Position numbers and translations under genes: made by a program. 16,952 nucleotides of DNA from Desulfobulbus sp. (GTDB lineage: Bacteria; Desulfobacterota; Desulfobulbia; Desulfobulbales; Desulfobulbaceae): the NCBI GenBank assembly GCA_028684915.1, contig JAQUEZ010000124.1, positions 1-16,952 on the forward strand, in the 5' to 3' direction. The notes under the pieces are model-generated. The model saw only the letters and a list, made by a program, of their open reading frames with translations. It was not told where the DNA came from and ran no database searches. This document shows positions 8,243 through 16,835 of this stretch, piece by piece (the stretch's first letter is position 1; every line of letters begins with the position of its first letter).

Positions 8243-9637
8243 ATGGCCAACAACAAACCTATCAGCGGCGTTACCGACATAATCCTCGAGTCCATTTCCG
8301 ATGGCGTGTTCACCGTTAACCACGAGTGGCGCATCATGTCGTTTAATCGCGCGGCTGAGGAAATCACCGGAGTGACGCGCGAAGAGGCTATCGGTCGCTA
8401 TTGCTGGGAGGTGTTCCGTTCCAACATGTGCGAGGGTAACTGTGCCCTCAGGCGGACGATGAAGGAAGGCCGTAGCTTTGTCAGCAGCTCCACCTACATT
8501 ATCAACAGTGAAAAGAAAAGGATTCCCATCTCTGTTTCCACTGCACCGCTCAAGGATGAGTCCGGAGAAATTCTTGGTGGAGTCGAGACCTTTCGCGACA
8601 ACACCGTGGTCGAGGAACTGCGCCGGGAACTAAGCGGCAGTTTCCGCCAGGGCGACATGGTCAGTTGCAGCCATGCAATGAAAAAAATATTTGCCGTGCT
8701 GCCGCAGATCGCCGAGAGCGATTCCACCGTACTCATCGAGGGCGAAACCGGCACCGGCAAGGAGATCATGGCCAAATCCCTGCACGATCTCTCCAGTCGC
8801 CGCAACAAACCCTTTGTTGCTATTAACTGCGGCGCCCTGCCCGATACCCTGCTAGAGTCGGAACTCTTCGGCTACAAGGCCGGAGCCTTTACCAACGCAG
8901 CCAAGGACAAACCCGGTTATTTCAACCTGGCCGAAGGCGGTACCATTTTACTCGATGAGTTGGGGGAAACCAGCCCAGCCTTTCAGGTCAAGCTGCTGCG
9001 GGTGCTCGAGGAACGGGAATTTCTTCCCTTGGGCGGGATCAAAAAAGTGAAAATCGATGTTCGTATCCTCGCTGCCACCAATCGCAACCTGGAGGAGATG
9101 GTTAACCAGGGGAGCTTTCGACGCGATTTCTACTACCGGATCAATATCGTTCGCCTCGCCCTGCCCCCGCTGCGAGACCGCAAGGAAGACATCCCGCTGT
9201 TGATCGAGCGCTTCATCGACCGAATGAACCGGCTGCGGGGCAAGGCGGTAAGCGGCATAGAACCCGAGGCCCTAGAGCGCCTCATGGCCCACGCCTATCC
9301 CGGCAACATCCGTGAACTTGAGAACATTATCGAGCACGCCTTTATCCTGTGCTCCCAAGGCCCCATCGGCCTGCACCACCTCCCCACACATCTAAGTACC
9401 CCCTCGGGCAATTCCCAGCCCACCAGTCAGCCCTCCTCCATGAGCCAGATTCATCAGGCCACGGAACGAGAGGTGGTTTTTGCTGCCCTTGAGCGCAACA
9501 ATTACAACCGCTTAGCCACAGCAAAAGAGTTGGGAATGCATAAGAGCACCCTCTTTCGCAAGCTGAAAAAACTCCAGCTCAACCTGCCCGATATCGACGG
9601 TCGCACTCCGGGTTCACGCAACTCTACAGTCGCCTGA
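8243..9637 (+). CDS. Sigma-54 activator (PAS / AAA+ / Fis)
   Basis: This 464-residue enhancer-binding protein of the NtrC type remodels sigma-54 RNA polymerase. Residues 10-125 are a PAS domain with a cysteine cluster C54, C63, C67 (CWEVF..MCEGNC), seen in redox- or metal-sensing relatives. The AAA+ domain (about 140-380) has Walker A GETGTGKE (167-174), the sigma-54 contact loop GAFTNA (214-219; usually GAFTGA), Walker B GGTILLDELGE (232-242) and the arginine-finger region RRDFYYRIN. A Fis-type helix-turn-helix lies at about 410-445 (NYNRLATAKELGMHKSTLFRKLKKL). There is no receiver domain, so the signal probably enters through PAS. No strong Shine-Dalgarno precedes the ATG. It sits immediately upstream of a sigma-54 promoter and the ORP-like operon, which is its obvious target; in Desulfovibrio vulgaris the orange protein operons are controlled this way. 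Confidence 0.93.
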   Translation: MANNKPISGVTDIILESISDGVFTVNHEWRIMSFNRAAEEITGVTREEAIGRYCWEVFRSNMCEGNCALRRTMKEGRSFVSSSTYIINSEKKRIPISVSTAPLKDESGEILGGVETFRDNTVVEELRRELSGSFRQGDMVSCSHAMKKIFAVLPQIAESDSTVLIEGETGTGKEIMAKSLHDLSSRRNKPFVAINCGALPDTLLESELFGYKAGAFTNAAKDKPGYFNLAEGGTILLDELGETSPAFQVKLLRVLEEREFLPLGGIKKVKIDVRILAATNRNLEEMVNQGSFRRDFYYRINIVRLALPPLRDRKEDIPLLIERFIDRMNRLRGKAVSGIEPEALERLMAHAYPGNIRELENIIEHAFILCSQGPIGLHHLPTHLSTPSGNSQPTSQPSSMSQIHQATEREVVFAALERNNYNRLATAKELGMHKSTLFRKLKKLQLNLPDIDGRTPGSRNSTVA

Positions 9638-9667
9638 TCGCACCACTAAAGAGTCGCAAACAGTCGC
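9628..9667 (+). promoter_or_regulatory. Candidate upstream activator sites (AGTCGC x3)
   Basis: AGTCGC occurs at 9628-9633, 9652-9657 and 9662-9667; the first and third read ACAGTCGC. The last two are spaced ten bases apart, one helical turn, and the set lies about 110-150 bases before the -24 element, the usual distance for activator binding. They are direct repeats, not the dyads typical of this family, so this is a weak candidate. Confidence 0.35.
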
Positions 9668-9775
9668 TATACAGTTCCACGTGCGCCCTTCCTAACCCTC
9701 CCTCAAAATCATACCAACGAGGATTTTTCTTGTTCTATCCAGTAGTTTCTGATCTTTTAGGAATGTACCTGCGCC

Positions 9776-9793
9776 TTGGCACAGCCTGTGCTT
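9776..9793 (+). promoter_or_regulatory. Sigma-54 (-24/-12) promoter of the ORP-like operon
   Basis: TTGGCAC-AGCCT-GTGCTT places GG at 9778-9779 and GC at 9790-9791, with exactly ten bases between them, and matches the TGGCAC half of the consensus fully. Transcription would start near 9803. The gene directly upstream encodes a sigma-54 activator, which strengthens the call. Confidence 0.8.
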
Positions 9794-9803
9794 AATCCCA
9801 GGT

Positions 9804-10319
9804 ATGAATGCACGAGAAACGGGGAAAAAAATAGCCGTCACGGTTTGGGGGCAACGGGTTTCGCCGGTTTTCGACTCAGCGCGTACCTTGCTGATCGCGG
9901 AAATCAACGGCAAGACACTGGCCACCACCTCCCTGATCACCTTTGATCCGGAACGGCCCCTGGAACTGTTGCACTTACTGCGCGCCCAGCAGGTGATGCT
10001 CATTATTTGCGGCGCGGTTTCCGAAGGGCCAGCGGCAATGATTGAAGCTGCAGGAATTCAACTGATCCCCTTCATTGCCGGGGATGTGCAGCAGGTGCTT
10101 GAGCATTTTCTCAAGGGCCGAGCCTTAAATAAGAGCTTCCGCATGCCCGGCTGCGGCAAAAACATCTGTTGCCGGGGCAAAATTCGTCGGGGTCGGTCTA
10201 TCCACGCGGGTCATCTCCCGCCGGAAAAAATGACTGTTTCACCAGTGTCTCAACTTTCGATGTCGGCGGTGGTTCCCGAGGAGCAACCCGCTGATACGGC
10301 CTTGGACGTGGAAGAATAG
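9804..10319 (+). CDS. NifX/NifB-type dinitrogenase-cofactor domain protein with Cys tail
   Basis: The protein has 171 residues. Residues 9-108 are a NifX-like domain (IAVTVWGQRVSPVFDSARTLLIAEI; later LIICGAVSEGPAAMIEAAGIQLIPF and a final helix DVQQVLEHF), a fold that binds iron-molybdenum or other metal-sulfur clusters. A tail from about 112 carries C117, C122 and C123 among basic residues (MPGCGKNICCRGKIRRGR), a possible extra metal site, then an acidic end. It is first in the sigma-54 operon. The only canonical start is ATG 9804, one base past the predicted transcription start, with no room for a Shine-Dalgarno; an ATA codon at 9831, nine codons on, where the family usually begins, is preceded by GGGG. 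The true start is therefore uncertain. Confidence 0.85.
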   Translation: MNARETGKKIAVTVWGQRVSPVFDSARTLLIAEINGKTLATTSLITFDPERPLELLHLLRAQQVMLIICGAVSEGPAAMIEAAGIQLIPFIAGDVQQVLEHFLKGRALNKSFRMPGCGKNICCRGKIRRGRSIHAGHLPPEKMTVSPVSQLSMSAVVPEEQPADTALDVEE

Positions 10320-10363
10320 GTGTCCAAGCACTCCTCAAACACCAACCCATAAGGAGATTCATT

Positions 10364-10597
10364 ATGCCTGGTATGGATGGAAGAGGTCCGCAAGGAAACG
10401 GACCAGTAGGACGAGGTTTGGGCGGCTGTCGCCCGAATGGCATCCCCCAACAGGACACCACAAACCGGGATCAGGCCAATGTGACCGGCCAAAATCCTGG
10501 TCAGGGTGCAGGTCCGGGACGAGGCACCCGCTGCAACAACGGCGCAGGCATGGGCGGACGTTGCGGCGGAGGACGGGGACGAGGCGGCAACCGATAA
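10364..10597 (+). CDS. Small Gly-rich protein (DUF5320-like)
   Basis: This 77-residue protein opens with MPGMDGRGPQGNGPVGRG, the signature start of a small Gly/Pro/Met-rich family common beside NifX-like and ferredoxin-MinD genes in anaerobes. The rest is Gly, Arg, Asn and Gln with three cysteines (C22, C57 and C67). It is likely unstructured and no catalytic motif is visible. AAGGAG lies seven bases before the ATG. Its place between two operon genes suggests a role as a partner or cluster-handling peptide, which is unproven. Confidence 0.8.
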   Translation: MPGMDGRGPQGNGPVGRGLGGCRPNGIPQQDTTNRDQANVTGQNPGQGAGPGRGTRCNNGAGMGGRCGGGRGRGGNR

Positions 10598-10664
10598 GCC
10601 GAATCGTAACAGCAATATTTTAACCGGCCACTGGCTTTCCGTATACGTTGTGTAGGGAAAGCTG

Positions 10665-11081
10665 GTGGACAACAGTAAGAGGTATCCATTGACCATCGTA
10701 TTTGTTGCCAAAGATTTTTCCCGCTTTTCCGTTCTGGTAGATCGCTTGAAGCAGGAACAGGATGTTGAATTGGTGCCGGTGGCCACCGGGGCTGTGGGCC
10801 TTGAAAAGCTGAAAGACAAACGCCTCGATCTCGTCATCGTTGACGAGCAACTCGATGACATGAGCGGAATCGACTTTGTCAAACAGTTCGTCAACGTGAA
10901 CCCACTGGCCAATACTGCTATTGTCGGCTCCCAGCCAGATGAGGAGTTCCATGAAGTGACCGAAGGACTCGGCGTGTTGATGCAGTTACCGCTCCACCCG
11001 GGCAAGGCCGATGCGGAAAAACTGCTGGCGGTACTGGCGAAAATCAGCGGACTGCTGACAACGCCAGCACCCAAGGTATAA
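10665..11081 (+). CDS. Stand-alone receiver-like protein with degenerate active site
   Basis: This 138-residue protein has the pattern of a CheY-like receiver, with no output domain. The putative phosphoacceptor Asp60 is kept (LDLVIVDEQLDDMSGIDFV). The usual acidic pair after strand 1 is absent (TIVFVAKD where IVDDE is expected), and the conserved Lys-Pro after strand 5 reads LPLHP. It may therefore not be phosphorylated normally and could act as a structural pseudo-receiver. Translation starts at a GTG (10665) with AGGGAAAG upstream. The stop is two bases before the first ferredoxin-MinD gene, so the two are translationally linked. It may regulate the ATPases. Confidence 0.78.
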   Translation: MDNSKRYPLTIVFVAKDFSRFSVLVDRLKQEQDVELVPVATGAVGLEKLKDKRLDLVIVDEQLDDMSGIDFVKQFVNVNPLANTAIVGSQPDEEFHEVTEGLGVLMQLPLHPGKADAEKLLAVLAKISGLLTTPAPKV

Positions 11082-11083
11082 CC

Positions 11084-11950
11084 ATGATTATCAGCATAGC
11101 CTCCGGCAAAGGCGGCACCGGAAAAACCACGGTGTCGACAAATCTTGCGCTTGCCCTCGGTGAGCGGGTCGAGCTACTCGACTGCGACGTTGAAGAGCCC
11201 AATGCCCACCTCTTCCTCAAGCCCGAAATCCGCAAGAGTGAGCAGGTCTATACGCCGGTTCCGCAAGTAGATTTGAGCAAGTGTAGTTTCTGCAAAAAAT
11301 GCCAGGAAATCTGCCGTTTCAACGCCCTGGCCGTGGTCGGCAAGCAAGTGCTGGTCTTTGCCGAACTCTGCCATAGCTGCGGCGGCTGCATGCTGGTCTG
11401 CCCCGAGGGGGCGATCAGTGAAACCGGCCGCGTACTGGGCACGATTAATTTTGGCAGCCGCGACGGGATAGGGTTCATCAACGGCACCCTCCGCGTTGGC
11501 GAGGCCATGTCCCCACCTCTAATCAAACAGGTGCGGGCTGCGGCAAACCCCGAAAAGATCAATATCATCGATGCCCCACCCGGCACCTCATGCCCGGTGA
11601 TTGCGGCAATGAACGATACCGACTTCGTCCTCCTGGTCACCGAACCCACCCCCTTTGGCCTCCATGATTTAAAACTGGCGGTGGAAGCGGTGAAGCTGCT
11701 CGGTATTCCGGCGGGGCTGGTGGTCAATCGGGCCGATCTCGGCGATCAGGCCGTGTTTCGCTATGCCGAAGAGGAAGACATCCCCATCCTGATGACCATC
11801 CCCTTTGACCGGCGCATTGCTGAGGCCTACTCAAAGGGTCATCTGGTGGTTGAAGAGATGCCCGAATTTCGGGAACAATTTATCGAACTTTTTGCAAAAA
11901 TTGAGCACATTGTCAACAGGAGCAAGGCCCAGCTATGCGCGAACTCGTGA
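11084..11950 (+). CDS. Ferredoxin-inserted MinD/Mrp-family ATPase (first paralog)
   Basis: This is a 288-residue P-loop ATPase of the MinD/ParA/Mrp group. The deviant Walker A is GKGGTGKT (8-15), and the later switch motif is NIIDAPPGTSCPV. A 2[4Fe-4S] ferredoxin module is inserted at 60-115, with C67-x2-C70-x2-C73-x3-C77 and C96-x2-C99-x2-C102-x3-C106. Proteins of this build are carriers or assembly factors for metal-sulfur clusters; the Desulfovibrio orange protein operon encodes a pair. No membrane-targeting helix is evident. It follows the receiver-like gene by two bases, and its 3' end overlaps the next gene by 16 bases, so it is strongly coupled to its paralog. The two probably form a heterodimer, which is inference. 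Confidence 0.93.
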   Translation: MIISIASGKGGTGKTTVSTNLALALGERVELLDCDVEEPNAHLFLKPEIRKSEQVYTPVPQVDLSKCSFCKKCQEICRFNALAVVGKQVLVFAELCHSCGGCMLVCPEGAISETGRVLGTINFGSRDGIGFINGTLRVGEAMSPPLIKQVRAAANPEKINIIDAPPGTSCPVIAAMNDTDFVLLVTEPTPFGLHDLKLAVEAVKLLGIPAGLVVNRADLGDQAVFRYAEEEDIPILMTIPFDRRIAEAYSKGHLVVEEMPEFREQFIELFAKIEHIVNRSKAQLCANS

Positions 11951-12849
11951 TAATAAGCGGCAAAGGCGGGACCGGTAAAACCAGCCTGACCGCAGCATTT
12001 GCTGCTCTGGCAGCCCAGGGCCAACGCTCCATCCTCTGCGATGCCGATGTCGATGCCGCAGATCTGCACCTGTTGATGCAACCCGAAATCAAAAAGCGCA
12101 GCGATTTCATGGGCGGCAGCAAGGCCCAGATCAACCTCGATCTTTGCACCGGATGTGGAACCTGTCTCCCCCTCTGCCGTTTCAGCGCCATCAACGAAAG
12201 GTTTGAGGTCGATCCCATCCGGTGTGAGGGTTGTGGTGTCTGTGTCGATTTCTGCCCTGCCGAGGCCATCGATTTTCCGGTTCAGCACTGTGGCGAATGG
12301 TACATTTCGGACAGCCGTTTCGGACCGATGGTCCATGCCCGCCTGGGCATTGCCGAAGAAAACTCGGGCAAATTGGTCAGCCTGGTGCGCAAAGAAGTTC
12401 GACAGCTGGCCGAGGACAACGGCCGCGACCTGATCCTCACCGATGGCCCTCCCGGCATCGGCTGCCCGGTGATTGCCGCCATCGGCGGAGCCACTGCCCT
12501 GGTCATCGTGGTCGAGCCAACGGTTTCCGGCCTGCACGACATGGAGCGGGTAATCGATCTTGCCGCCCATTTCAAAGTCCCGGGCATGATCGTGGTCAAC
12601 AAGTTCGATCTCAACCCGGAAATGGCTCAGGCTATTGAGCAAGCAGCACAAAAGCGCAATGTCAGCCTGGTTGGCCGCGTGCCCTTTGATCCGATCTTTA
12701 CCCACTCGATGGTGGAGGGCAAAACCCTGTTCGAGTATGGCGGCGAGACGGCCACACATCAGCTGGTCCGGGACATCTGGGCCAAAATCATCAACTCACC
12801 TTCCATGAATCCTTTAGGAATTGTGGATTTTAAAGCAACTATTCAATAA
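11935..12849 (+). CDS. Ferredoxin-inserted MinD/Mrp-family ATPase (second paralog)
   Basis: This 304-residue protein has the same build as the preceding gene but is well diverged. The Walker A GKGGTGKT is at 9-16 and the ferredoxin insert at 65-115, with C71-x2-C74-x2-C77-x3-C81 and C97-x2-C100-x2-C103-x3-C107. The switch motif is ILTDGPPGIGCPV and a conserved VNKFDLN-type strand is present. It carries both signature lysines of the MinD type. The ATG lies 16 bases inside the upstream gene, preceded by an AGGAG-like site, which fits translational coupling. A C-terminal extension (about 285-304) is not recognised. It probably works with the first paralog in cluster assembly or transfer to the NifX-like proteins encoded downstream. 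Confidence 0.93.
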   Translation: MRELVIISGKGGTGKTSLTAAFAALAAQGQRSILCDADVDAADLHLLMQPEIKKRSDFMGGSKAQINLDLCTGCGTCLPLCRFSAINERFEVDPIRCEGCGVCVDFCPAEAIDFPVQHCGEWYISDSRFGPMVHARLGIAEENSGKLVSLVRKEVRQLAEDNGRDLILTDGPPGIGCPVIAAIGGATALVIVVEPTVSGLHDMERVIDLAAHFKVPGMIVVNKFDLNPEMAQAIEQAAQKRNVSLVGRVPFDPIFTHSMVEGKTLFEYGGETATHQLVRDIWAKIINSPSMNPLGIVDFKATIQ

Positions 12850-12866
12850 GTATGGAGAACAAACCC

Positions 12867-13238
12867 ATGATACGATTGGCGATCCCCTCTGAGGGACAAG
12901 GCGGAATAGACGGCATGCGCGCAGGACATTTTGGACATTGCGATGTCTTTACCTGCTTTGATGTGGAAGATGGTCAGATCACTCAGGTCTCGATCCTCCC
13001 CAACAAAGAGCATGTTCAGGGCGGTTGCATGGTTCCGGTCAATCTGTTGGCTGAGGCCGGGGTCAATGCCCTGGTGGTCGGCGGCATTGGCATGCGTCCC
13101 CTGATGGGATTCCGTCAGGTGGGAATCGAGGTATTTCACGACGGGGTTCGCCCTGAGATCCGACCGGTGGTCGAGGATTTCCTGGCTGGCAAACTTCCCC
13201 AAATCAGCAACGATCAGGTTTGCGGCGGCGGACACTGA
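12867..13238 (+). CDS. NifX/NifB-type dinitrogenase-cofactor domain protein
   Basis: This 123-residue single-domain NifX-like protein contains AGHFGHCDVFTCFDVEDG, QGGCMVPVNLLAEAGVNALVVGG and IGMRPLMGFRQVGIEVF in family order, and ends with a CGGGH tail that could bind metal. The MIRLAIPSEG start (ATG 12867) has GGAG nine bases upstream and fits the family; an earlier ATG at 12852 overlaps that site and is less likely. It follows the second ATPase by 17 bases. A role in metal-sulfur cluster binding is inferred from fold and context. Confidence 0.9.
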   Translation: MIRLAIPSEGQGGIDGMRAGHFGHCDVFTCFDVEDGQITQVSILPNKEHVQGGCMVPVNLLAEAGVNALVVGGIGMRPLMGFRQVGIEVFHDGVRPEIRPVVEDFLAGKLPQISNDQVCGGGH

Positions 13239-13260
13239 TCCTTTCTCGCAAGGAGGCGCC

Positions 13261-13620
13261 ATGAAAGTGGCCATTACATCGAAAGGAGTTTTATTAGACA
13301 GTGAGGTGGACCCCCGTTTCGGTCGTGCCCCCTATATTGTCGTGGTCAACACGGAGAGCATGGACTTTGAGGCCCTGGACAACAGCAGCAACGTCAACGC
13401 CTTCAAAGGCGCCGGTATCCAGGCCGCAACCATGGTCTGCGAAAAAGGTGCTGAGGTGCTGATGACCGGTTACTGCGGCCCCAAGGCCTTTGCCACCCTT
13501 CAGGCCGGTGGCGTTAAAGTGGTCGACGATGTGACCGGCACTGTCCGTGATGCGGTTGCCCTCATCAAGGAAGGCAAGGTAACCTATTCGACTGCAGCCA
13601 ACAAGGAAGCCCACTGGTAA
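13261..13620 (+). CDS. NifX-type protein, likely orange-protein (ORP) counterpart
   Basis: This 119-residue single-domain NifX-like protein has KVAITSKGVLLDSEVDPRFGR, EALDNSS, GAGIQAATMVCEKGAEVLMTG and YCGPKAFATLQAGGVKV. The DPRFGR, FEALDNS and GNCGP-type segments resemble the Desulfovibrio orange protein (a Mo-Cu cluster carrier) and MTH1175, as I remember them. AAGGAGG precedes the ATG at ideal distance. It is the last gene of the operon. Whether it carries the Mo-S-Cu cluster cannot be told from sequence. Confidence 0.88.
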   Translation: MKVAITSKGVLLDSEVDPRFGRAPYIVVVNTESMDFEALDNSSNVNAFKGAGIQAATMVCEKGAEVLMTGYCGPKAFATLQAGGVKVVDDVTGTVRDAVALIKEGKVTYSTAANKEAHW

Positions 13621-13656
13621 TCTCCGCAGACGGCTTCTTGAAAATCTCTGAAAAGA

Positions 13657-13690
13657 AAAGCCGGGCAGCAGGTGCTGTCCGGCTTTTTTT
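13657..13690 (+). terminator. Operon terminator (bidirectional)
   Basis: AAAGCCGGGCAGC pairs with GCTGTCCGGCTTT around a four-base loop (one G-T pair), followed by a T run to 13690. The left arm is preceded by an A-rich run, so the minus strand also shows a terminator shape and may stop transcripts from the chemoreceptor gene. Confidence 0.9.
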
Positions 13691-13735
13691 GTCTGAACTT
13701 TTTCGCGCCGTTTTTTTCACAAAATATTCAGCCGA

Positions 13736-13790
13736 GATGGCTAAGTAAAAACGAAGAGATTCAAGGTGCAGCGTTTTTACGACGCTATCA
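13736..13790. repeat. Inverted-repeat element, copy 3
   Basis: GATGGCTAAGTAAAAACG (13736-13753) and the inverse GATAGCGTCGTAAAAACG, read on the minus strand near 13772-13789, enclose about 18 bases; the inner nine bases of each arm (GTAAAAACG) pair perfectly. The element reaches the stop codon of the chemoreceptor gene. Confidence 0.55.
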
Positions 13791-15785
13791 AATTTTAAAT
13801 GTTTTGACGATCCCCTGCAGTTCATCGGCCAGTGATTTGAGCGTTTCCGCACTCGATTTCACCTGACGGCTACTGGCGGAAATCTCGTTGGAGGCCATAT
13901 TGACCCCGGCAATATCCCGGGTAATGGAACCAGCCACCGCAGAACTCTGGTTGACGTTTTCATTGACCTCACCCAAGCCCTGGGAGGCCTGGGCGATGTT
14001 GTTGGCGATTTCCTCGGTAGCGGCGGACTGTTCACCGACTGCGGTGGAAATGGTGGCCACGATTTCATTAACACTGTCAATGATCTTACTGATCTGTTTT
14101 ATCTCCTCCACCGTGGATTTGGTCGTCCCCTGAACTCCGGCAATCTGATTTTTTATATCCAGGGTAGCGGCAGCAGTCTGCTTGGCCAGTTCCTTGATTT
14201 CATTGGCCACAACCGCAAATCCCTTGCCCGCCTCACCGGCACGGGCCGCCTCAATAGTGGCGTTTAAAGCCAGGAGATTGGTCTGTTCCGAAATTTCAGT
14301 TATCGCCTCAGTGACTTTGCCAATGGCCTGGGCGGCCTGGCCCAATTCAGCCATCTTCTCTGTGGTATTGGCTGCCTGATGCACTGCCTTTTCTGAAATC
14401 GAATGGGCCTGTTCCGCATTATGGGCAATCTGATTAATGGTGACGCTCATCTCTTCCGCTGCACTGGCCACCATATTGGTATTGATGGTTGACTCCTCCA
14501 TGGCTGCGGCTACGGTGTTCAGGTTGGCACTCATCTCCTCCGCAGCAGTGGCGACGTTGTTGGCCCTGCCGGAGGTATCTTCCGCATTCTGGGCCATGGC
14601 TGCGGAAATGCCACCCAGCTCACTGATCGAGAGATGCACCTGACGGGAGTTTTCACTGATGCGGCCGATAATCTGCTGCAACTTATCAATGAACAGGTTG
14701 AACCATTTGGCCAGCTCTCCCACCTCATCTTTGGAGGTGACCGCCAGACGCATGGTCAGATCGCCTTCGCCTTGGGCAATATCCTTGAGTCCTTCGATAG
14801 CCTTGTTTATCGGCCTAATAATGGCGCTGGCTGCGACAAAAATCAGGACACCGGCAATGAGAATCGAGGCCAAGGTAATCAGGGCAATGGTCTTTTGCAG
14901 GGAGACAACGCTGGCGAGAAACTCCTTGGCATTCTGCGTGGCGGCAATACTCCAGCCCTTGAGTTTGATCGGTGCATAGCCAGCAACCTTATCGATACCT
15001 TTGTATACATAGGATGCAGCACCGATTTTTCCGGCAACCATCGCCGTGGTGATATCCTCCATCCCTTTTAAACTCTTAAGATCAAGCTGGAGCACGTTTT
15101 TGGCATCCGGATGGGCAATAATCAGCCCTTTTTCATTACTCATGAAGCAGTAGCCGGTGGTGCCGATCTTCTTGCCGGTGATCAGATCGGAGAGCAGGGA
15201 AAACTTCAGCGTTCCGGCGAAAACGCCCTGGAAGGAACCACTGTTCGAATACACCGGCGCGCAGAGCAATATTTCCGGCTGATTATCACTGGCCGAACGC
15301 ACGACCTCGCCACTCACCGCTTTGCCGCTGCTGCGAGCCTGCTCAAACAGTCCGTTGCGTCCCAGATCGATGGAACGGACCTCTTCCGCATTCTCACTGG
15401 CGGAAGCATAAATTTTGCCCTGTGCGTCGGTCAGAATAATGGCATCATAGCTGGTCCGCAGTTGTTCAAACCGTTTTTGCATATCCCGGCTGATAACCTC
15501 GATGGCCTCGCCTGCGCCATCGATCCCCTTCTCTGCCACAGCCCCAGCGACGAGCTTCACCTGAGTCCGACCAGCAAAGGCGGTCACAAATTTCAGTTCC
15601 CCCTCTAGGGTTGCAGTCACCTGCATCGCCAACCCATCAGCAATTGACTGGGCATTGGCTTTGCTGTAGTGGGTGACCGCCTTGGCAGAGTTGTTTTTGG
15701 CTACATATCCGCTTACGGCAAGCGGTAGCAGGACAATGAGAATACCACCGACAATGAGTTTGAAACGAATGGATGAGATGTTCAT
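13788..15785 (-). CDS. Methyl-accepting chemotaxis protein (dCache sensor)
   Basis: This 665-residue inner-membrane chemoreceptor has TM1 at about 8-30, a periplasmic double-Cache-type ligand domain at about 35-290 ([52 protein letters not shown]), TM2 at about 295-320 and HAMP at about 320-375. The cytoplasmic signalling domain (about 390-665) has the conserved tip [31 protein letters not shown], which contacts CheA and CheW. No CheR-docking pentapeptide is visible at the C-terminus. The ligand is unknown; dCache domains often bind amino acids or organic acids. AGGGG precedes the ATG. A strong promoter with a 120-base leader lies upstream, so the gene is expressed alone. Confidence 0.95.
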   Translation of the reverse strand: MNISSIRFKLIVGGILIVLLPLAVSGYVAKNNSAKAVTHYSKANAQSIADGLAMQVTATLEGELKFVTAFAGRTQVKLVAGAVAEKGIDGAGEAIEVISRDMQKRFEQLRTSYDAIILTDAQGKIYASASENAEEVRSIDLGRNGLFEQARSSGKAVSGEVVRSASDNQPEILLCAPVYSNSGSFQGVFAGTLKFSLLSDLITGKKIGTTGYCFMSNEKGLIIAHPDAKNVLQLDLKSLKGMEDITTAMVAGKIGAASYVYKGIDKVAGYAPIKLKGWSIAATQNAKEFLASVVSLQKTIALITLASILIAGVLIFVAASAIIRPINKAIEGLKDIAQGEGDLTMRLAVTSKDEVGELAKWFNLFIDKLQQIIGRISENSRQVHLSISELGGISAAMAQNAEDTSGRANNVATAAEEMSANLNTVAAAMEESTINTNMVASAAEEMSVTINQIAHNAEQAHSISEKAVHQAANTTEKMAELGQAAQAIGKVTEAITEISEQTNLLALNATIEAARAGEAGKGFAVVANEIKELAKQTAAATLDIKNQIAGVQGTTKSTVEEIKQISKIIDSVNEIVATISTAVGEQSAATEEIANNIAQASQGLGEVNENVNQSSAVAGSITRDIAGVNMASNEISASSRQVKSSAETLKSLADELQGIVKTFKI

Positions 15786-15912
15786 AAGCTACCCCTTGAA
15801 TAATTTTCTTTCCTGTCCGATGATTTTCATCCACAGAAAGAACCCCTGTTAAAAAGCGCTTCGCCATCCCCAAATAACAGAAACAGCGATCCCTCTCTTG
15901 ACCTCTGAACAC

Positions 15913-15942
15913 ATTGTAGAGGCCACCAGAATTAAATGTCAA
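15913..15942 (-). promoter_or_regulatory. Sigma-70-type promoter of the chemoreceptor gene
   Basis: On the minus strand TTGACA (15937-15942) and TACAAT (15913-15918) are 18 bases apart, close to consensus. Transcription would start near 15905, leaving an unusually long leader of about 120 bases before the ATG at 15785. The leader holds a GATGA-AAA-TCATC hairpin but I do not recognise a known riboswitch. Confidence 0.75.
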
Positions 15943-15946
15943 AGAA

Positions 15947-15962
15947 TAGGTAATTTTACCTA
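15947..15962. promoter_or_regulatory. Palindrome TAGGTAA-TT-TTACCTA next to the -35 box
   Basis: Two seven-base arms pair perfectly around two bases, four bases upstream of the chemoreceptor -35 box. The position suits an activator or repressor site. No matching regulator is seen in the window. Confidence 0.45.
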
Positions 15963-15996
15963 ACAAAAAAATACTACCGATACAGCATGTTACGAA

Positions 15997-16509
15997 TTAT
16001 CTGTGCAAAATAGGCAAAAGACGAGAGGAAATCTCTTCAGCGACTTGTTCTTGATTGAGCCCGTCACAGGGAAGCACGATTTCCGCATAGCGGCGGTAGA
16101 GCACCTGACGCTCATCAAAGAGTTCATGAAAAGTCTGCTCCTTGGATTTGGCAATGCCTCGGGTGGCAAAGTTACGGATGCGCCGCTCGATCTCCTCATA
16201 GGAAACCTTGAGAAAAACAATGGTCGAGCTGCGCTGAAGGTGGGTCATGGCTTTTTCGCTGTAAGCGGCACTGCCGCCGGTGGCGATGACATGGTGAGTG
16301 ATGTTGAGCTTGAGGATTTCCTCCTCTTCAATGGCACGTAGGTTGAGATGATCCGACTCATCCAGGATTTGCTGCAGGGTTTTCTGACGGTTGATCTGGA
16401 TAAGGACATCGGTATCGATGAAGCCAAGCCCGAGATTCTTGGCAAGAATAATACCCACGGTGCTCTTACCGGCACCGGGCATTCCAATCAGGGTCAGGTT
16501 GGTTTTCAT
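15997..16509 (-). CDS. Shikimate kinase-like P-loop kinase (substrate uncertain)
   Basis: This 170-residue cytoplasmic ATP-dependent kinase of the shikimate kinase fold has Walker A GMPGAGKS (9-16), DTD (32-34) and Arg58 in NLRAIEEEE. Genuine shikimate kinases have GGG and RPLL; here they read GGS (78-80) and TRGIA (116-120), placing it in a side branch. From memory, shikimate-kinase-like proteins of this sort act as homoserine kinases in some anaerobes, so threonine biosynthesis is as likely a role as the shikimate pathway. The fused tyrA gene in this window shows that aromatic synthesis exists but is not adjacent. AGGGAG is six bases before the ATG. Calling it aroK without testing would be unsafe. 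Confidence 0.8.
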   Translation of the reverse strand: MKTNLTLIGMPGAGKSTVGIILAKNLGLGFIDTDVLIQINRQKTLQQILDESDHLNLRAIEEEEILKLNITHHVIATGGSAAYSEKAMTHLQRSSTIVFLKVSYEEIERRIRNFATRGIAKSKEQTFHELFDERQVLYRRYAEIVLPCDGLNQEQVAEEISSRLLPILHR

Positions 16510-16608
16510 ACAGAACTCCCTTACGGCGGTATCGTCGAGCGTGCTTCCACCACGCTTAACAATCGCCGCTCACAGCTCATAGATCAATAACCGCGTATCA
16601 TCTCCTCT

Positions 16609-16638
16609 AGGATACAGGGGCGTTGGTGAAACCGCCAA
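16609..16638 (-). promoter_or_regulatory. Weak promoter candidate for the kinase gene
   Basis: On the minus strand TTGGCG (16633-16638) and TATCCT (16609-16614) are 18 bases apart, about 100 bases before the kinase start and just past the terminator at 16641-16694. Both boxes are poor matches. Confidence 0.3.
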
Positions 16639-16640
16639 TA

Positions 16641-16694
16641 AAAAGCCCCCCCACCTTTCGTCCCTGAGAGGGAAACCGGAAGGGACGGGGGCTG
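16641..16694 (-). terminator. Minus-strand terminator upstream of the kinase
   Basis: Read on the minus strand, AGCCCCC pairs with GGGGGCT and encloses an inner GTCCC/GGGAC stem. GGCTTTTTATT follows. It would stop a transcript coming from a gene right of the window, or act as an attenuator for the kinase gene. Confidence 0.7.
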
Positions 16695-16717
16695 GAAAAA
16701 TACTCTTTGCCAAAAAT

Positions 16718-16790
16718 GATGGCCTCGTAAAAAGTATTTTCGCTTAACTGCCTAAATTTACAGGTTAATTGCCCTGTTTTTGCTTGCCAA
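16718..16790. repeat. Inverted-repeat element, copy 4
   Basis: GATGGCCTCGTAAAAAGT (16718-16735) is the best-preserved arm of the repeat word. A weaker inverse arm (TGGCAAGCAAAAACAG on the minus strand, about 16774-16789) closes the element. Confidence 0.4.
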
Positions 16791-16812
16791 GCTTCTCGAA
16801 TTTTGTTATTAT
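16784..16812 (+). promoter_or_regulatory. Sigma-70-type promoter candidate
   Basis: TTGCCA (16784-16789) and TATTAT (16807-16812) are exactly 17 bases apart in an AT-rich stretch. Transcription would start near 16819, shortly before the hairpins at 16836-16908. Confidence 0.5.
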
Positions 16813-16835
16813 TTAACGTAATATCAATAAAGAAT